A stretch of 64,000 nt of DNA from Polyangiaceae bacterium (GTDB taxonomy: Bacteria; Myxococcota_A; Polyangia; Polyangiales; Polyangiaceae): NCBI GenBank assembly GCA_947475525.1, contig CANJMI010000015.1:62001-126000 (forward strand), given 5' to 3'. Within the stretch, counting starts at the first letter, position 1; the number at the start of each line of letters is the position of its first letter. Shown in pieces: positions 54,374-62,505 of this stretch. A program made the translations under genes and the position numbers. The notes under the pieces were generated by a model. It worked only from the letters and a program-made list of their open reading frames with translations, was not told the DNA's origin and made no database searches.

Positions 54374-55297
54374 ATGACCACGTCGATGACTACGCCGACC
54401 CGCGTCGAGTTAGGCGGCCCAGGTCTCGAGCCTGCTCGCCGCGCCTTTGTCGACGTGGCGCGCGATCTCCTGCAGCTCACGAAGCCGCGGATAACGGTGC
54501 TCGTCGTCCTCACCGGTCTCGGCGGTACGTGGCTCGCTCGCCGCACGCATGCCGTGTCGGCGATCGATTGGCAGCGCACTGCGATCGCGATGTTCGGCGT
54601 GGTGCTGGTCGTCAGCGGAGCGAGCGCCCTCAACATGTACGTCGAGCGTGACATCGACGGATTGATGGCGCGTACGCAAGACCGCCCGCTGCCCGCGCAA
54701 CGCCTATCGCCGACCGTCGCGCTCGTGTTTGGTATGGTGTTGGGCTTTGGCTCTCTGCCGCTGCTTTGGTATCGCGTGAACGAACTTACGGCGCTTCTCG
54801 CTGCGTTTTCGCTGGTGAGCTACGTTTGGATCTACACTCCGCTCAAGCGCGTGACTCCGTGGGCGGTCGCGATCGGAGCCGTGCCCGGTGCCATGCCTCC
54901 GCTGCTTGGCTGGACCGCCGTGACGGGCTCGATCGGTCGCGCCGGTGTCGCGTTGTTCGCAGTGCTTTTTTTCTGGCAGCTGCCTCATTTTCTCGCGATC
55001 TCCACTTTCCGTGAAGGCGAGTACACACGCGCCGGGATCAAGGTCATGCCGGCGGTTCACGGCGACCGCGTCACGCGCGCCTACGCGTCGTTCTTCACGC
55101 TTTTGCTTATCGCGGCTTCGCTCTCGCTCGTCGGACTCGGCGTCGAAGGGGCGTTCTACAAGTGGAGCGCGTCGTTGCTCGGCGCCGTGTTTTTCGTGAT
55201 GAGCGCGCGGCGCCACGACAGCATCGCGTGGGCTCGGACGCTATTTGTCACGTCGCTCGTGTATCTGCCCGCGCTGATCGTGGCGATGCTGCTTTGA
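54374..55297 (+). CDS. ctaB: Protoheme IX farnesyltransferase (heme O synthase)
   Basis: CtaB farnesylates heme B to heme O, needed for a-type hemes. This is a protein of 307 residues with about nine membrane helices. The prenyltransferase signature LNMYVERDIDGLMARTQDRP and the second loop around FREGEYTRAGIKVMP are intact. ATG 54374 starts just before the soluble N-terminal segment; GTG/ATG alternatives lie upstream. The position upstream of SCO and the oxidase subunits fits its role. Confidence 0.95.
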   Translation: MTTSMTTPTRVELGGPGLEPARRAFVDVARDLLQLTKPRITVLVVLTGLGGTWLARRTHAVSAIDWQRTAIAMFGVVLVVSGASALNMYVERDIDGLMARTQDRPLPAQRLSPTVALVFGMVLGFGSLPLLWYRVNELTALLAAFSLVSYVWIYTPLKRVTPWAVAIGAVPGAMPPLLGWTAVTGSIGRAGVALFAVLFFWQLPHFLAISTFREGEYTRAGIKVMPAVHGDRVTRAYASFFTLLLIAASLSLVGLGVEGAFYKWSASLLGAVFFVMSARRHDSIAWARTLFVTSLVYLPALIVAMLL

Positions 55298-55347
55298 TTC
55301 AGCGCTCGGCTTGTTTCAGCGCTCGGCTTGTTTCAGCGCTCGGCTTG
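55297..55347 (+). repeat. Three tandem 17-bp repeats between ctaB and SCO
   Basis: Three consecutive units of TTTCAGCGCTCGGCTTG (first base A in copy one) begin at the last base of ctaB. Each contains the palindrome AGCGCT. They could bind a regulator or alter mRNA between the two genes. Confidence 0.85.
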
Positions 55348-55387
55348 ATTCATAAACCAAGCAGACCGCACAACGAGAGATACCGCC

Positions 55388-56032
55388 ATGAACACGAACG
55401 TCGTCCTCGATTCACGCCCGGGTCCTCTCGCTCGATTCGTCGCTCGACCCGCGTTCTGGGGTACGGCCGTGGCGTTCGTCGTGGTCTTCGCACTGGGGCT
55501 CGCCCTCTCGCGCAAGCTGCCACCTCGCCCGCCAGTCTACCTGTCGCTGCCCGAGTTCTCCTTCATGAGCGAGAAAGGGACCGCGTTTGGCAGCGCGGAT
55601 TTACGCGGCCGCGTTTGGATCGCGAGTTTCATGTTCACGAGCTGCCCCACGGTGTGCCCGAAGCTCATGGAGAAGATGGGCGAGATCCAGCACCGCACGC
55701 GAAATGCCGGACCGGCTGTTCACCTGGTCAGCATTTCAGTGGATCCTGAGAACGACACCCCGGAGCGCCTCGCCGAGTTCGGGAGGCGATTCAAGGCGAG
55801 CCCCTACCGATGGACCTTCCTCACCGGTGAGCAAAAAGCCTTGGAGGAGACGGTCGTGAAGGGCTTCAAGCTCGCCATGGGCAAAGACATCGACAGCGCC
55901 CTCCAAATCTTCCACAGCGAGCGTTTCGTCCTCGTCGACGCGGAAGGTCGAATACGCGGTTATTACGAAGCGGATAAGCCTGGGATTGATTCGCTCTTAC
56001 GTGACGTGCACTTTCTTATCAATGTGCGCTAA
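55388..56032 (+). CDS. SCO1/SenC copper chaperone
   Basis: This is a protein of 214 residues with one N-terminal membrane helix (about 26-42) and a thioredoxin-fold domain facing outward. Copper motif CPTVCPK and the distal His in IFHSERFVLVD are present. SCO proteins metallate the CuA site of subunit II, encoded downstream. It is preceded by the 17-bp repeats. Confidence 0.94.
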   Translation: MNTNVVLDSRPGPLARFVARPAFWGTAVAFVVVFALGLALSRKLPPRPPVYLSLPEFSFMSEKGTAFGSADLRGRVWIASFMFTSCPTVCPKLMEKMGEIQHRTRNAGPAVHLVSISVDPENDTPERLAEFGRRFKASPYRWTFLTGEQKALEETVVKGFKLAMGKDIDSALQIFHSERFVLVDAEGRIRGYYEADKPGIDSLLRDVHFLINVR

Positions 56033-56154
56033 GTGACCCGAATTTCTTTGGTTTCACCAGTTGACTCGAATGCTTTCGGGCGATTAAAGTACGCCCCGTC
56101 TCCGGTCGCGTTCGCTTGCGACCACTTGAAGACCGCACGAGTGAAAGGACGCCC

Positions 56155-56826
56155 ATGAGCGCTGCCGCAACCGACCACGAACACGCACTCGTCTACCCTG
56201 ATGAACCCATCTACAGCCGAATCACCGCGGGAAAGCTCGCGATGTGGCTGTTTTTGTTGTCGGACGGATTCTCGTTCAGCGGCTTGCTGCTGTCTTACGG
56301 CATCCTCCGCGGCAGCAGCCAAGTCTGGGGCTGCACCACCGAAGCTATCGCGAAGACCTTCGGTTGCATCGAAGAGCCGGCGCTCGGCATCAACTTCACC
56401 GCGCTGCTGACGTTCCTGCTCATCTGCTCAAGTGTCACGATGGTGCTCTCGCACGCGTCGATGGTTGAAGGCGATCGAAAAGGCGCGTTGAAGTGGCTCG
56501 GCCTGACGGTTGCGGGCGGGGCGCTGTTCCTCGTCGGTCAATGTTGGGAGTACTGGGGTCTCTTCGGCTTGTTTGGGCCGCATCACGGCCTCATCCACGA
56601 AGGGCTCAAGTTTGGCGCGACCCACTACGCGACGACCTTCTATTGCGTGACCGGATTCCACGGCCTCCACGTGCTGACGGGGGTGCTCTACCTGAGCGCC
56701 GTCTGGATCGGTACGGCCATGGGCAAGACGGACGCAAACACGCTCGAAGTGGCAGGCCTGTTCTGGCACTTCGTCGACCTCGTTTGGATTCTCGTCTTTA
56801 CGTTCATCTACCTGATCCCCAATTGA
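56155..56826 (+). CDS. Cytochrome c oxidase subunit III (first copy)
   Basis: This is a protein of 223 residues with seven hydrophobic helices: KLAMWLFLLSDGFSFSGLLL opens and HFVDLVWILVFTFIYL closes, both family hallmarks; TGFHGLHVLTGVLYL carries the conserved His residues. AAAGGA precedes ATG 56155, which is preferred over ATG 56116. A shorter second subunit III-like gene lies later in the cluster. Confidence 0.93.
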   Translation: MSAAATDHEHALVYPDEPIYSRITAGKLAMWLFLLSDGFSFSGLLLSYGILRGSSQVWGCTTEAIAKTFGCIEEPALGINFTALLTFLLICSSVTMVLSHASMVEGDRKGALKWLGLTVAGGALFLVGQCWEYWGLFGLFGPHHGLIHEGLKFGATHYATTFYCVTGFHGLHVLTGVLYLSAVWIGTAMGKTDANTLEVAGLFWHFVDLVWILVFTFIYLIPN

Positions 56827-56857
56827 ACCGCGTCGATTTCTGCACATTTGAGCAGCC

Positions 56858-57364
56858 ATGAGCGAAAAAGAGACTAAGCAAAAGGAAGCCGCCGCGGGTC
56901 CCACGGCAGAGTCTTCGAAGACGGCAGAGTCTTCAAAGACGGCAGAGGCTTCAAAGGTAGTCCACGTGAAAGACGAATCGACACCGAGCACGCACGATGC
57001 GCATTCGGAGCCCGGGCACGCTGCCGAGCACGGGCACGCTGCCAAGCACGGGCACGCTGCCGAGCACGGGCACCATGCGCCGAATCGAAAAGAGTATTGG
57101 CAAGTCTTTGCGGTGCTGCTCGTCCTCACGATCCTCGAGGTCGGCGTCGCCTACCTGCAGAGCTACGTCGGCAAGACGGCCCTCGTCACTTGCCTTGTCG
57201 GCATGGCGCTCGGTAAGGCGGCCATCGTCGCGTACTTTTTCATGCACTTGAAGCATGAAACGAAGGAGATGCGCTGGACGGTCGTCATCCCGATGATGTT
57301 TCCCGCGATTTACGCGTTCCTCTTGATTGCCGAGGGCACCTACCGGGCTCTTTGGGGAACCTGA
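56858..57364 (+). CDS. Cytochrome c oxidase subunit IV with His-rich N-terminal repeats
   Basis: This is a protein of 168 residues. The C-terminal three-helix part (WQVFAVLLVLTILEV, MALGKAAIVAYFFMHLKHE, MMFPAIYAFLLIAEG) is the prokaryotic subunit IV (CtaF) fold. The first 80 residues are unusual: three AESSKT-like 18-bp repeats, and three 18-bp repeats giving HAAEHG/HAAKHG ending in HGHH. The His repeats may bind copper. The stop overlaps the next ATG (TGATG). Confidence 0.9.
   Translation: MSEKETKQKEAAAGPTAESSKTAESSKTAEASKVVHVKDESTPSTHDAHSEPGHAAEHGHAAKHGHAAEHGHHAPNRKEYWQVFAVLLVLTILEVGVAYLQSYVGKTALVTCLVGMALGKAAIVAYFFMHLKHETKEMRWTVVIPMMFPAIYAFLLIAEGTYRALWGT
56906..57078 (+). repeat. Two sets of 18-bp in-frame repeats
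   Basis: Around 56906-56955 an 18-bp unit codes AESSKT three times, and around 57018-57075 an 18-bp unit codes HAAEHG three times, in the N-terminal tail of subunit IV. Confidence 0.8.
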
Positions 57365-57645
57365 TGCGCACGACCTTGGCTCTTCGGCTCACGCCGCGCC
57401 ACGGGGTGCGTCGAGTTTTTGCCTTGCTCGCTGCCGGTATGACGGCGCTCGCACCGCTCGTGGCGTCGGCGTGTCCCGTCTGCGCGACGCGTGAGGGCGG
57501 GGGCCCCCTCGGGACGGTGGCGCTCGGCGCACTGATTGTTGCGCCGTGGTTCGCCGCGGTGGGTTTTGCCTTTTGGATTCGTCGCCGATTCCAAGAGGAG
57601 GCGGTAGCCGTGTCCCTAGACCAGCAGGACCCACGTCCGAGCTGA
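57364..57645 (+). CDS. Small membrane protein with CPVC motif
   Basis: This is a protein of 93 residues. A signal-like helix (about 18-34) is followed directly by ACPVCATREG and a second helix (LGALIVAPWFAAVGFAFWI), then a short acidic tail. The start overlaps the subunit IV stop (TGATG), which supports real translation. CPVC just after a membrane helix suggests a thiol or copper site facing outward. No family assigned; it is probably an assembly helper of this oxidase. Confidence 0.8.
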   Translation: MRTTLALRLTPRHGVRRVFALLAAGMTALAPLVASACPVCATREGGGPLGTVALGALIVAPWFAAVGFAFWIRRRFQEEAVAVSLDQQDPRPS

Positions 57646-57682
57646 ACGTTTCGAAGATGATGTCTGGTTCGGAGAACAACGA

Positions 57683-58627
57683 ATGAAGTCACTCCACAAA
57701 GTGCTTTCGGCTCTTGGTGCAGCATGTGCGGTCTTTGCCGCTTCTGCCCACGCATCGGCCGACCCGATCCCCGAGACCTCGATTTGGAGTCTGCCGCACG
57801 ACGCGTCTGCGGAAGGCCACCGCGTCGACTGGCTCATCAAGTCGACCAACGTTTTCGTCTTTCTCTTGTTCGTCGTGATGTGTGTTTGGATTGGCTACGC
57901 CGTCTTCAAGCACAACAAGGACCACAAGGCGGAGTACGACCACGGCGACTCGAAACACCACATCTCGATTGCGCTCGGTGTTTCTGCGCTCATCTTCTTT
58001 GTCGTCGATGGCAACCTTTGGTTCAATTCGAGCATCGACGTCAACAGTGTGTTCTGGAATCACGGCGCCGCCGACCAGAAGCCGAACGCGGTGCGCATCG
58101 AGGTAAACGCTCACCAGTGGGCATGGGACGCGCGCTACGCGGGACCGGACGGAAAGTTCAACACGCCGGATGACGTCGTCACGCTCAATGACATCCGCGT
58201 GCCCATCGGTGCACCGATCGTCCTGCAGCTTGCCTCGACGGACGTGATCCACAACTTCTATTTGCCGAACTTTCGCATCAAGCAGGATGCGATGCCCGGG
58301 ATGATCAACCGGATGTGGTTTCAGGCGAAAGAGACGGGTGAGTTCGACATCGGGTGCTCGCAGCACTGTGGAACGCATCACTACAAGATGAAGGGGCGTC
58401 TTACGGTCCTCGAGCCCGAGGCCTACAAAAACTGGATCGCCGAGCTTAGTGCCCAAAAGGTGCAAGCATACAACGAGAAGGACAAGGGGGCAAACTGGGG
58501 CTGGGAGTGGAAACACAGTGAGGACACTTCTGCTCCTCACGGCGCAGGTGAGCCGCGGAAGGCGGCGAGCGCCACCGAAGCCGAACACGATCCGAAGGTT
58601 CTTGCACAGTCTCGAGGTGGAGCATGA
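57683..58627 (+). CDS. coxB: Cytochrome c oxidase subunit II
   Basis: This is a protein of 314 residues. A signal peptide (MKSLHKVLSALGAACAVFAA) and two membrane helices precede the CuA cupredoxin domain. The CuA site is complete: His in TDVIHNFYLPNF and CSQHCGTHHYKM, with the bridging Cys pair, His and Met. There is no fused cytochrome c domain; the Lys/Gly/Glu-rich tail follows. GGAG precedes the ATG. Its stop overlaps the coxA start (ATGA). Confidence 0.96.
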   Translation: MKSLHKVLSALGAACAVFAASAHASADPIPETSIWSLPHDASAEGHRVDWLIKSTNVFVFLLFVVMCVWIGYAVFKHNKDHKAEYDHGDSKHHISIALGVSALIFFVVDGNLWFNSSIDVNSVFWNHGAADQKPNAVRIEVNAHQWAWDARYAGPDGKFNTPDDVVTLNDIRVPIGAPIVLQLASTDVIHNFYLPNFRIKQDAMPGMINRMWFQAKETGEFDIGCSQHCGTHHYKMKGRLTVLEPEAYKNWIAELSAQKVQAYNEKDKGANWGWEWKHSEDTSAPHGAGEPRKAASATEAEHDPKVLAQSRGGA

Positions 58628-60423
58628 GTGACAGGGTGATGACGAAGGCTGACATCGAAGCGGCCGAGCACCTTCAGCACGCGCACGTCGAGCCGAAGGA
58701 CTTTCTAAGCCGTTACGTTTTCTCGATCGATCACAAGTACATCGCCAAACAGTTCCTGTGGGCGGGGCTCTTGTTCCTGCTCTTCGGCGGGCTGCTCGCG
58801 ATGCTGATTCGTTGGCAGTGGGCTTTTCCGTCCCAGCCCGTCCCGCTCGTGGGCAAGGCGCTCTTCCCCAATTCGGGAGGTGCGATTACGCCGCCGGCGT
58901 ACAGCACGATCTTTACGACGCACGGCCTGATCATGATCTTCTTCGCGATCACGCCCATCATGATCGGGACGTTCGGCAACTTCTGCATCCCGCTGATGAT
59001 CGGCGCGCGCGACATGGCGTTCCCGAAGCTGAACATGTACAGCTTTTGGGTTTTTATGGTCTCGCAATTGCTGATGATTGCGTCGTTCTGCGTCGAGCTC
59101 GGCTCGGCTGCCGCCGGTTGGACCACCTACCCGCCGCTGTCGACCAACGTCGGCACCCCAGGAGCGGGGCAGTCGCTCGTCGTGCTCGCACTCTTCGTGA
59201 CCGGCATCTCGTCGATCATGGGGGCTATCAACTACATCACGACCGTCATTCGGTTCCGCGCGCCGGGCATGACTTGGTTCCGCATGCCGGCGACGGTGTG
59301 GGGTCTCTGGCTTACCGCAATTCTGAATGCGCTCTTCGTGCCGGTCCTCGGCTCGGCCGGCTTGTTGCTGCTTTTCGACCGTACGTTCGGTACCCAGTTC
59401 TTCGTGGCGGGCGCGGCGGGCGGCATCGGTGACCCGATCCTCTTTCAGCATCTGTTTTGGATCTTCGGTCACCCCGAGGTCTACATTCTGATCCTCCCGA
59501 TTTGGGGCTTCGTCATCGACTTCATGTCGTTCTTCGCGAGGAAGCCTGCCTATTGGTACAAAGGCTCGGTCTACGCGATGATTTCGGTGTCCGTGCTGAG
59601 CGCGGTCGTCTACGGGCATCACATGTTCGTAACCGGCATGAGCCCGTTGCTCGGCCAGGCGTTCATGCTGCTCACGCTGGTTATCAGTGTGCCGGCGGAG
59701 ATTCTCTTCCTGAACTGGCTCCACACGATGTGGAAGGGCTCGATCCGCCTCACGGTGCCGATGCTCTTCGCGCTCGGGACGGTGTTCGTTTTTGGTCTCG
59801 GTGGCCTGACGGGTATCTATCTCGCGACCATTTCGACCGATCTCTACCTCCACGATACGATGTGGGTCGTCGGTCACTTTCACCTGACGATGGCATCGGC
59901 CGCGTTCCTCGGAAGCTTCGGTGCTCTCTACTTCTGGTTCCCGAAGATGTACGGCCGCGCGACCAACGAGACGCTTGGCAAGGTTCACTTCTGGTTCTCG
60001 GTCATCGGCGTCACGGCCGTGTTCTGCGGCCAGCTCATCGCGGGTTACAACGGCCAGCAACGCCGATTGTTCGATCCGTTCCAGTACACCTATATCAAGC
60101 ACCTTCGCGAGCTGAACAAGTACACAAGCTACTTTGCGTTCGCGCTCGGAGCGGGCCAGCTCGCCTTCGTGGTGAACTTCTTTCACAGCCTCTTCGCCGG
60201 TAAAAAGGCCGAGAAGAACCCGTGGGATGTCGGTACGCTTGAATGGACGGACTGTGAGTCCCCGCCGGTCTATCACAACTTCGATAGGGTCCCGATCGTG
60301 CTCCGTGGTCCGCACGAGTACAACAACCCGGAAGTTCTGGCGAAGCTCGGCAAGGACTGGGTTGGGCAGAGCGAGCAGCTTCCTGGTGAGGATATCGGGA
60401 TCGACGCCATCGCGGCGGAGTGA
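58624..60423 (+). CDS. coxA: Cytochrome c oxidase subunit I
   Basis: This is the catalytic heme-copper subunit, 599 residues, 12 helices. QHLFWIFGHPEVYILILP carries the CuB His cross-linked to Tyr and the Glu of A1-type enzymes; YGHHMFVTGM carries the CuB His pair; HDTMWVVGHFHLTM carries the heme a3 and low-spin heme His. These make an A-family proton pump. It is translationally coupled to coxB. The C-terminal part after helix 12 is a soluble extension of about 80 residues (KNPWDVGTLEWTDCESPPVY). Confidence 0.97.
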   Translation: MSDRVMTKADIEAAEHLQHAHVEPKDFLSRYVFSIDHKYIAKQFLWAGLLFLLFGGLLAMLIRWQWAFPSQPVPLVGKALFPNSGGAITPPAYSTIFTTHGLIMIFFAITPIMIGTFGNFCIPLMIGARDMAFPKLNMYSFWVFMVSQLLMIASFCVELGSAAAGWTTYPPLSTNVGTPGAGQSLVVLALFVTGISSIMGAINYITTVIRFRAPGMTWFRMPATVWGLWLTAILNALFVPVLGSAGLLLLFDRTFGTQFFVAGAAGGIGDPILFQHLFWIFGHPEVYILILPIWGFVIDFMSFFARKPAYWYKGSVYAMISVSVLSAVVYGHHMFVTGMSPLLGQAFMLLTLVISVPAEILFLNWLHTMWKGSIRLTVPMLFALGTVFVFGLGGLTGIYLATISTDLYLHDTMWVVGHFHLTMASAAFLGSFGALYFWFPKMYGRATNETLGKVHFWFSVIGVTAVFCGQLIAGYNGQQRRLFDPFQYTYIKHLRELNKYTSYFAFALGAGQLAFVVNFFHSLFAGKKAEKNPWDVGTLEWTDCESPPVYHNFDRVPIVLRGPHEYNNPEVLAKLGKDWVGQSEQLPGEDIGIDAIAAE

Positions 60424-60447
60424 TCGCGCGCGACAACGAGACGCATC

Positions 60448-61044
60448 GTGAGCACCGTCGTTCCACTTGATCCACGCGCGCTTGCCCGAGCCCGGGTGCG
60501 TGAAAACACGGGGGCCATCGGCATGATGGTGGCGCTCTGTGCCTGGGCGATGATGTTCGCGTCGCTGCTCTTCGTCTACCTCGGCTTGCGAGCGCAAGCC
60601 AAGTCGTGGCCTCCCCCCGGCATTGAGCTTCCCTTGCTCGTGCCGGCCGTGAACACCGTTGTGATGCTTGCGTCGAGCGTCACCTTGACGCGGGGTCTTG
60701 AGCGGCTACGCTCAGGGAGTAGGTTGCAGTCTATTCGTTGGGTGGTGGCTACGTTCGCCCTCGGTGTCGCCTTCGTCGTGCTGCAGATTGCGTTGTGGCG
60801 CAGCCTTTGGCTCGACGGTATAAACTTTACCACCGGAGTTGTCGGGGCAGTCGTGTACGCCCTCACCATTCTTCACGCCGCGCACGTCCTTGGGGGCGTC
60901 CTCGTCCTTGGCTATTTGCTCGCGCTCGTCGTTCGCGGCGGGCAACTTCAGCGCAGGGTCGGAACCCTCAGGTTTTGCGCGATGTATTGGCATTTCGTCG
61001 ATGCCGTTTGGCTCGTGATGTTCGTCGGGATGTTCCTCATCTGA
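60448..61044 (+). CDS. Cytochrome c oxidase subunit III-like protein (second copy)
   Basis: This is a protein of 198 residues with five membrane helices. ENTGAIGMMVALCAWAMMFA opens and MYWHFVDAVWLVMFVGMFLI closes, as in bacterial subunit III; LHAAHVLGGVLVLGYL is the central His helix. The start is GTG. It is shorter than the upstream subunit III gene and sequence-divergent from it, so the cluster holds two different subunit III-type proteins. Confidence 0.92.
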   Translation: MSTVVPLDPRALARARVRENTGAIGMMVALCAWAMMFASLLFVYLGLRAQAKSWPPPGIELPLLVPAVNTVVMLASSVTLTRGLERLRSGSRLQSIRWVVATFALGVAFVVLQIALWRSLWLDGINFTTGVVGAVVYALTILHAAHVLGGVLVLGYLLALVVRGGQLQRRVGTLRFCAMYWHFVDAVWLVMFVGMFLI

Positions 61045-61057
61045 CGTGAGAAGACTA

Positions 61058-62407
61058 ATGAATCGCAACGCATTCAATACGGTCCTATTGGCTTCGGCGT
61101 CCGTGCTCTCGCTGTTCGGCGCCGCGTGTGCCGAGCCCAAGAACCAGCCCTGGGCGATGCGCACCATCGCGCGTGATTACACCTTCGCGGTCCGTGATGA
61201 CGAGGGTGCGGTTGTCGTCGAAGGGCGGACGGTGGAGGCAAGCGAGCTGAACAAGGGGCGGCTCGCTTACGTTCATTACTGCTACGCATGCCATGGCATG
61301 AACGGTGACGGCCGCGGCCCGGCTTCGATCGGCCTTCGTCCTTCGCCGCGCGATTTTCGCATGGCGGCTTACAAGTTCGATACGGTCTCCGAGGGGCTCC
61401 CGAACGACATCGATTTCAAGCGCATCATCAAAGGCGGCCTTCACGGCACCGCGATGTTGAAGTGGGACATCACCAGCGTTGAGCTCGACCAGGTGATCCA
61501 ATTCATCAAGACCTTTCCGAAGGCGCCTTGCAACGCTTTCGTCGACGTCTCTCCGGAGTGCGTCGACAAGCTTGAGCACTACCCCGACTCGAGTCTCGAA
61601 GAGAAGCTCGGTTCGGTGTTTGAAGACACGATCGTCAAGCTTAAGCCTTCCGAGGCGAAGCTCGGCCTGCAGGTTGGCCAGCCGAAGCCGACGGGCGAGC
61701 CTATCGTCAAGCAGCACTACGACGAGAACGACGATGTGGTGGTCGACGCGCCGGCGGACCCCTGGCTGGGGAAAGACGCAGAGGCGGTCAAGACGGGTGA
61801 GGAGCTCTATCACTTCAAGTTCGAGTGCACGACGTGTCACGCGCACTACCTGACGCGCAAGGCGATCTACGATTACAAAGTTGCGCGTGAGCCGCAGGCT
61901 GTCGTGAGCTACCGAACGGCGATGTTCTACGCCGTGCCACAGCCGAACGCCGTTCCGCTTTTCGGCGTCGCGACGATGCCGCCTGACTTCACGATGAACC
62001 CGATCCGATCGATGCGCGCCGGTAGCGAGCTTCCGGATCTCTACCGGTTGATCGCGGCAGGGGTCGGCGTGATGCCGACTTGGGCGCAGGCGGCGAAGCC
62101 GGAGGAACTGTGGGCGCTCGCTCACTATGTGAAATCGCTGGCGGAGCTGCGAAGCCCGGCGAACACCGGCAAGCGTGATGCGCTGAAGGCGACGCTCCAT
62201 GGTGACAACTTCGTCCCGCCGCCGCCGCCGAAAAAGGAAGAGCCCGCGGTCACCGACGAAGGCGCCGGTGGTGGCGACGCAGCCGAGAAGAAGGACGGCG
62301 AGGCGTCCACGGGCGCTGACGCGAAGGTCGACGCGAAGAAGGCTGACGACAAAAAGGGCGACGACAAGAAGACGGACAAGAAGGCGGCCAAGAAGGGCGT
62401 CAAGTAG
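61058..62407 (+). CDS. Diheme cytochrome c lipoprotein
   Basis: This is a protein of about 449 residues. The signal peptide ends at LFGAAC, giving a lipid-modified Cys near residue 24. Two heme c sites are present, CYACH and CTTCH, each with later Met candidates (GTAMLKW and GVGVMPTW), so it is two fused class I-type domains. The C-terminal 70 residues are low complexity: Pro, then Glu/Lys/Asp repeats such as KADDKKGDDKKTDKKAAK. It is likely the electron donor docked to CuA. GTG 61046 is an alternative start. It resembles ActE-like cytochromes of alternative complex III clusters, but no such complex lies here. Confidence 0.9.
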   Translation: MNRNAFNTVLLASASVLSLFGAACAEPKNQPWAMRTIARDYTFAVRDDEGAVVVEGRTVEASELNKGRLAYVHYCYACHGMNGDGRGPASIGLRPSPRDFRMAAYKFDTVSEGLPNDIDFKRIIKGGLHGTAMLKWDITSVELDQVIQFIKTFPKAPCNAFVDVSPECVDKLEHYPDSSLEEKLGSVFEDTIVKLKPSEAKLGLQVGQPKPTGEPIVKQHYDENDDVVVDAPADPWLGKDAEAVKTGEELYHFKFECTTCHAHYLTRKAIYDYKVAREPQAVVSYRTAMFYAVPQPNAVPLFGVATMPPDFTMNPIRSMRAGSELPDLYRLIAAGVGVMPTWAQAAKPEELWALAHYVKSLAELRSPANTGKRDALKATLHGDNFVPPPPPKKEEPAVTDEGAGGGDAAEKKDGEASTGADAKVDAKKADDKKGDDKKTDKKAAKKGVK

Positions 62408-62414
62408 GCGAGTC

Positions 62415-62434
62415 CGAACCCCGAGGCGGGTTCG
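62415..62434. other. Hairpin between converging genes
   Basis: CGAACCC / GGGTTCG, a perfect 7-bp stem with a 6-base loop, lies eight bases after the cytochrome stop. There is no T run, so termination here would be weak or Rho-assisted. Confidence 0.45.
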
Positions 62435-62505
62435 CGGCGCCGCGTTGAGGAGACTCGCGCGGCGTTGCTCGTTTGTGGCGTGAGATCGGCGCGTCGTGTG
62501 CGCGG

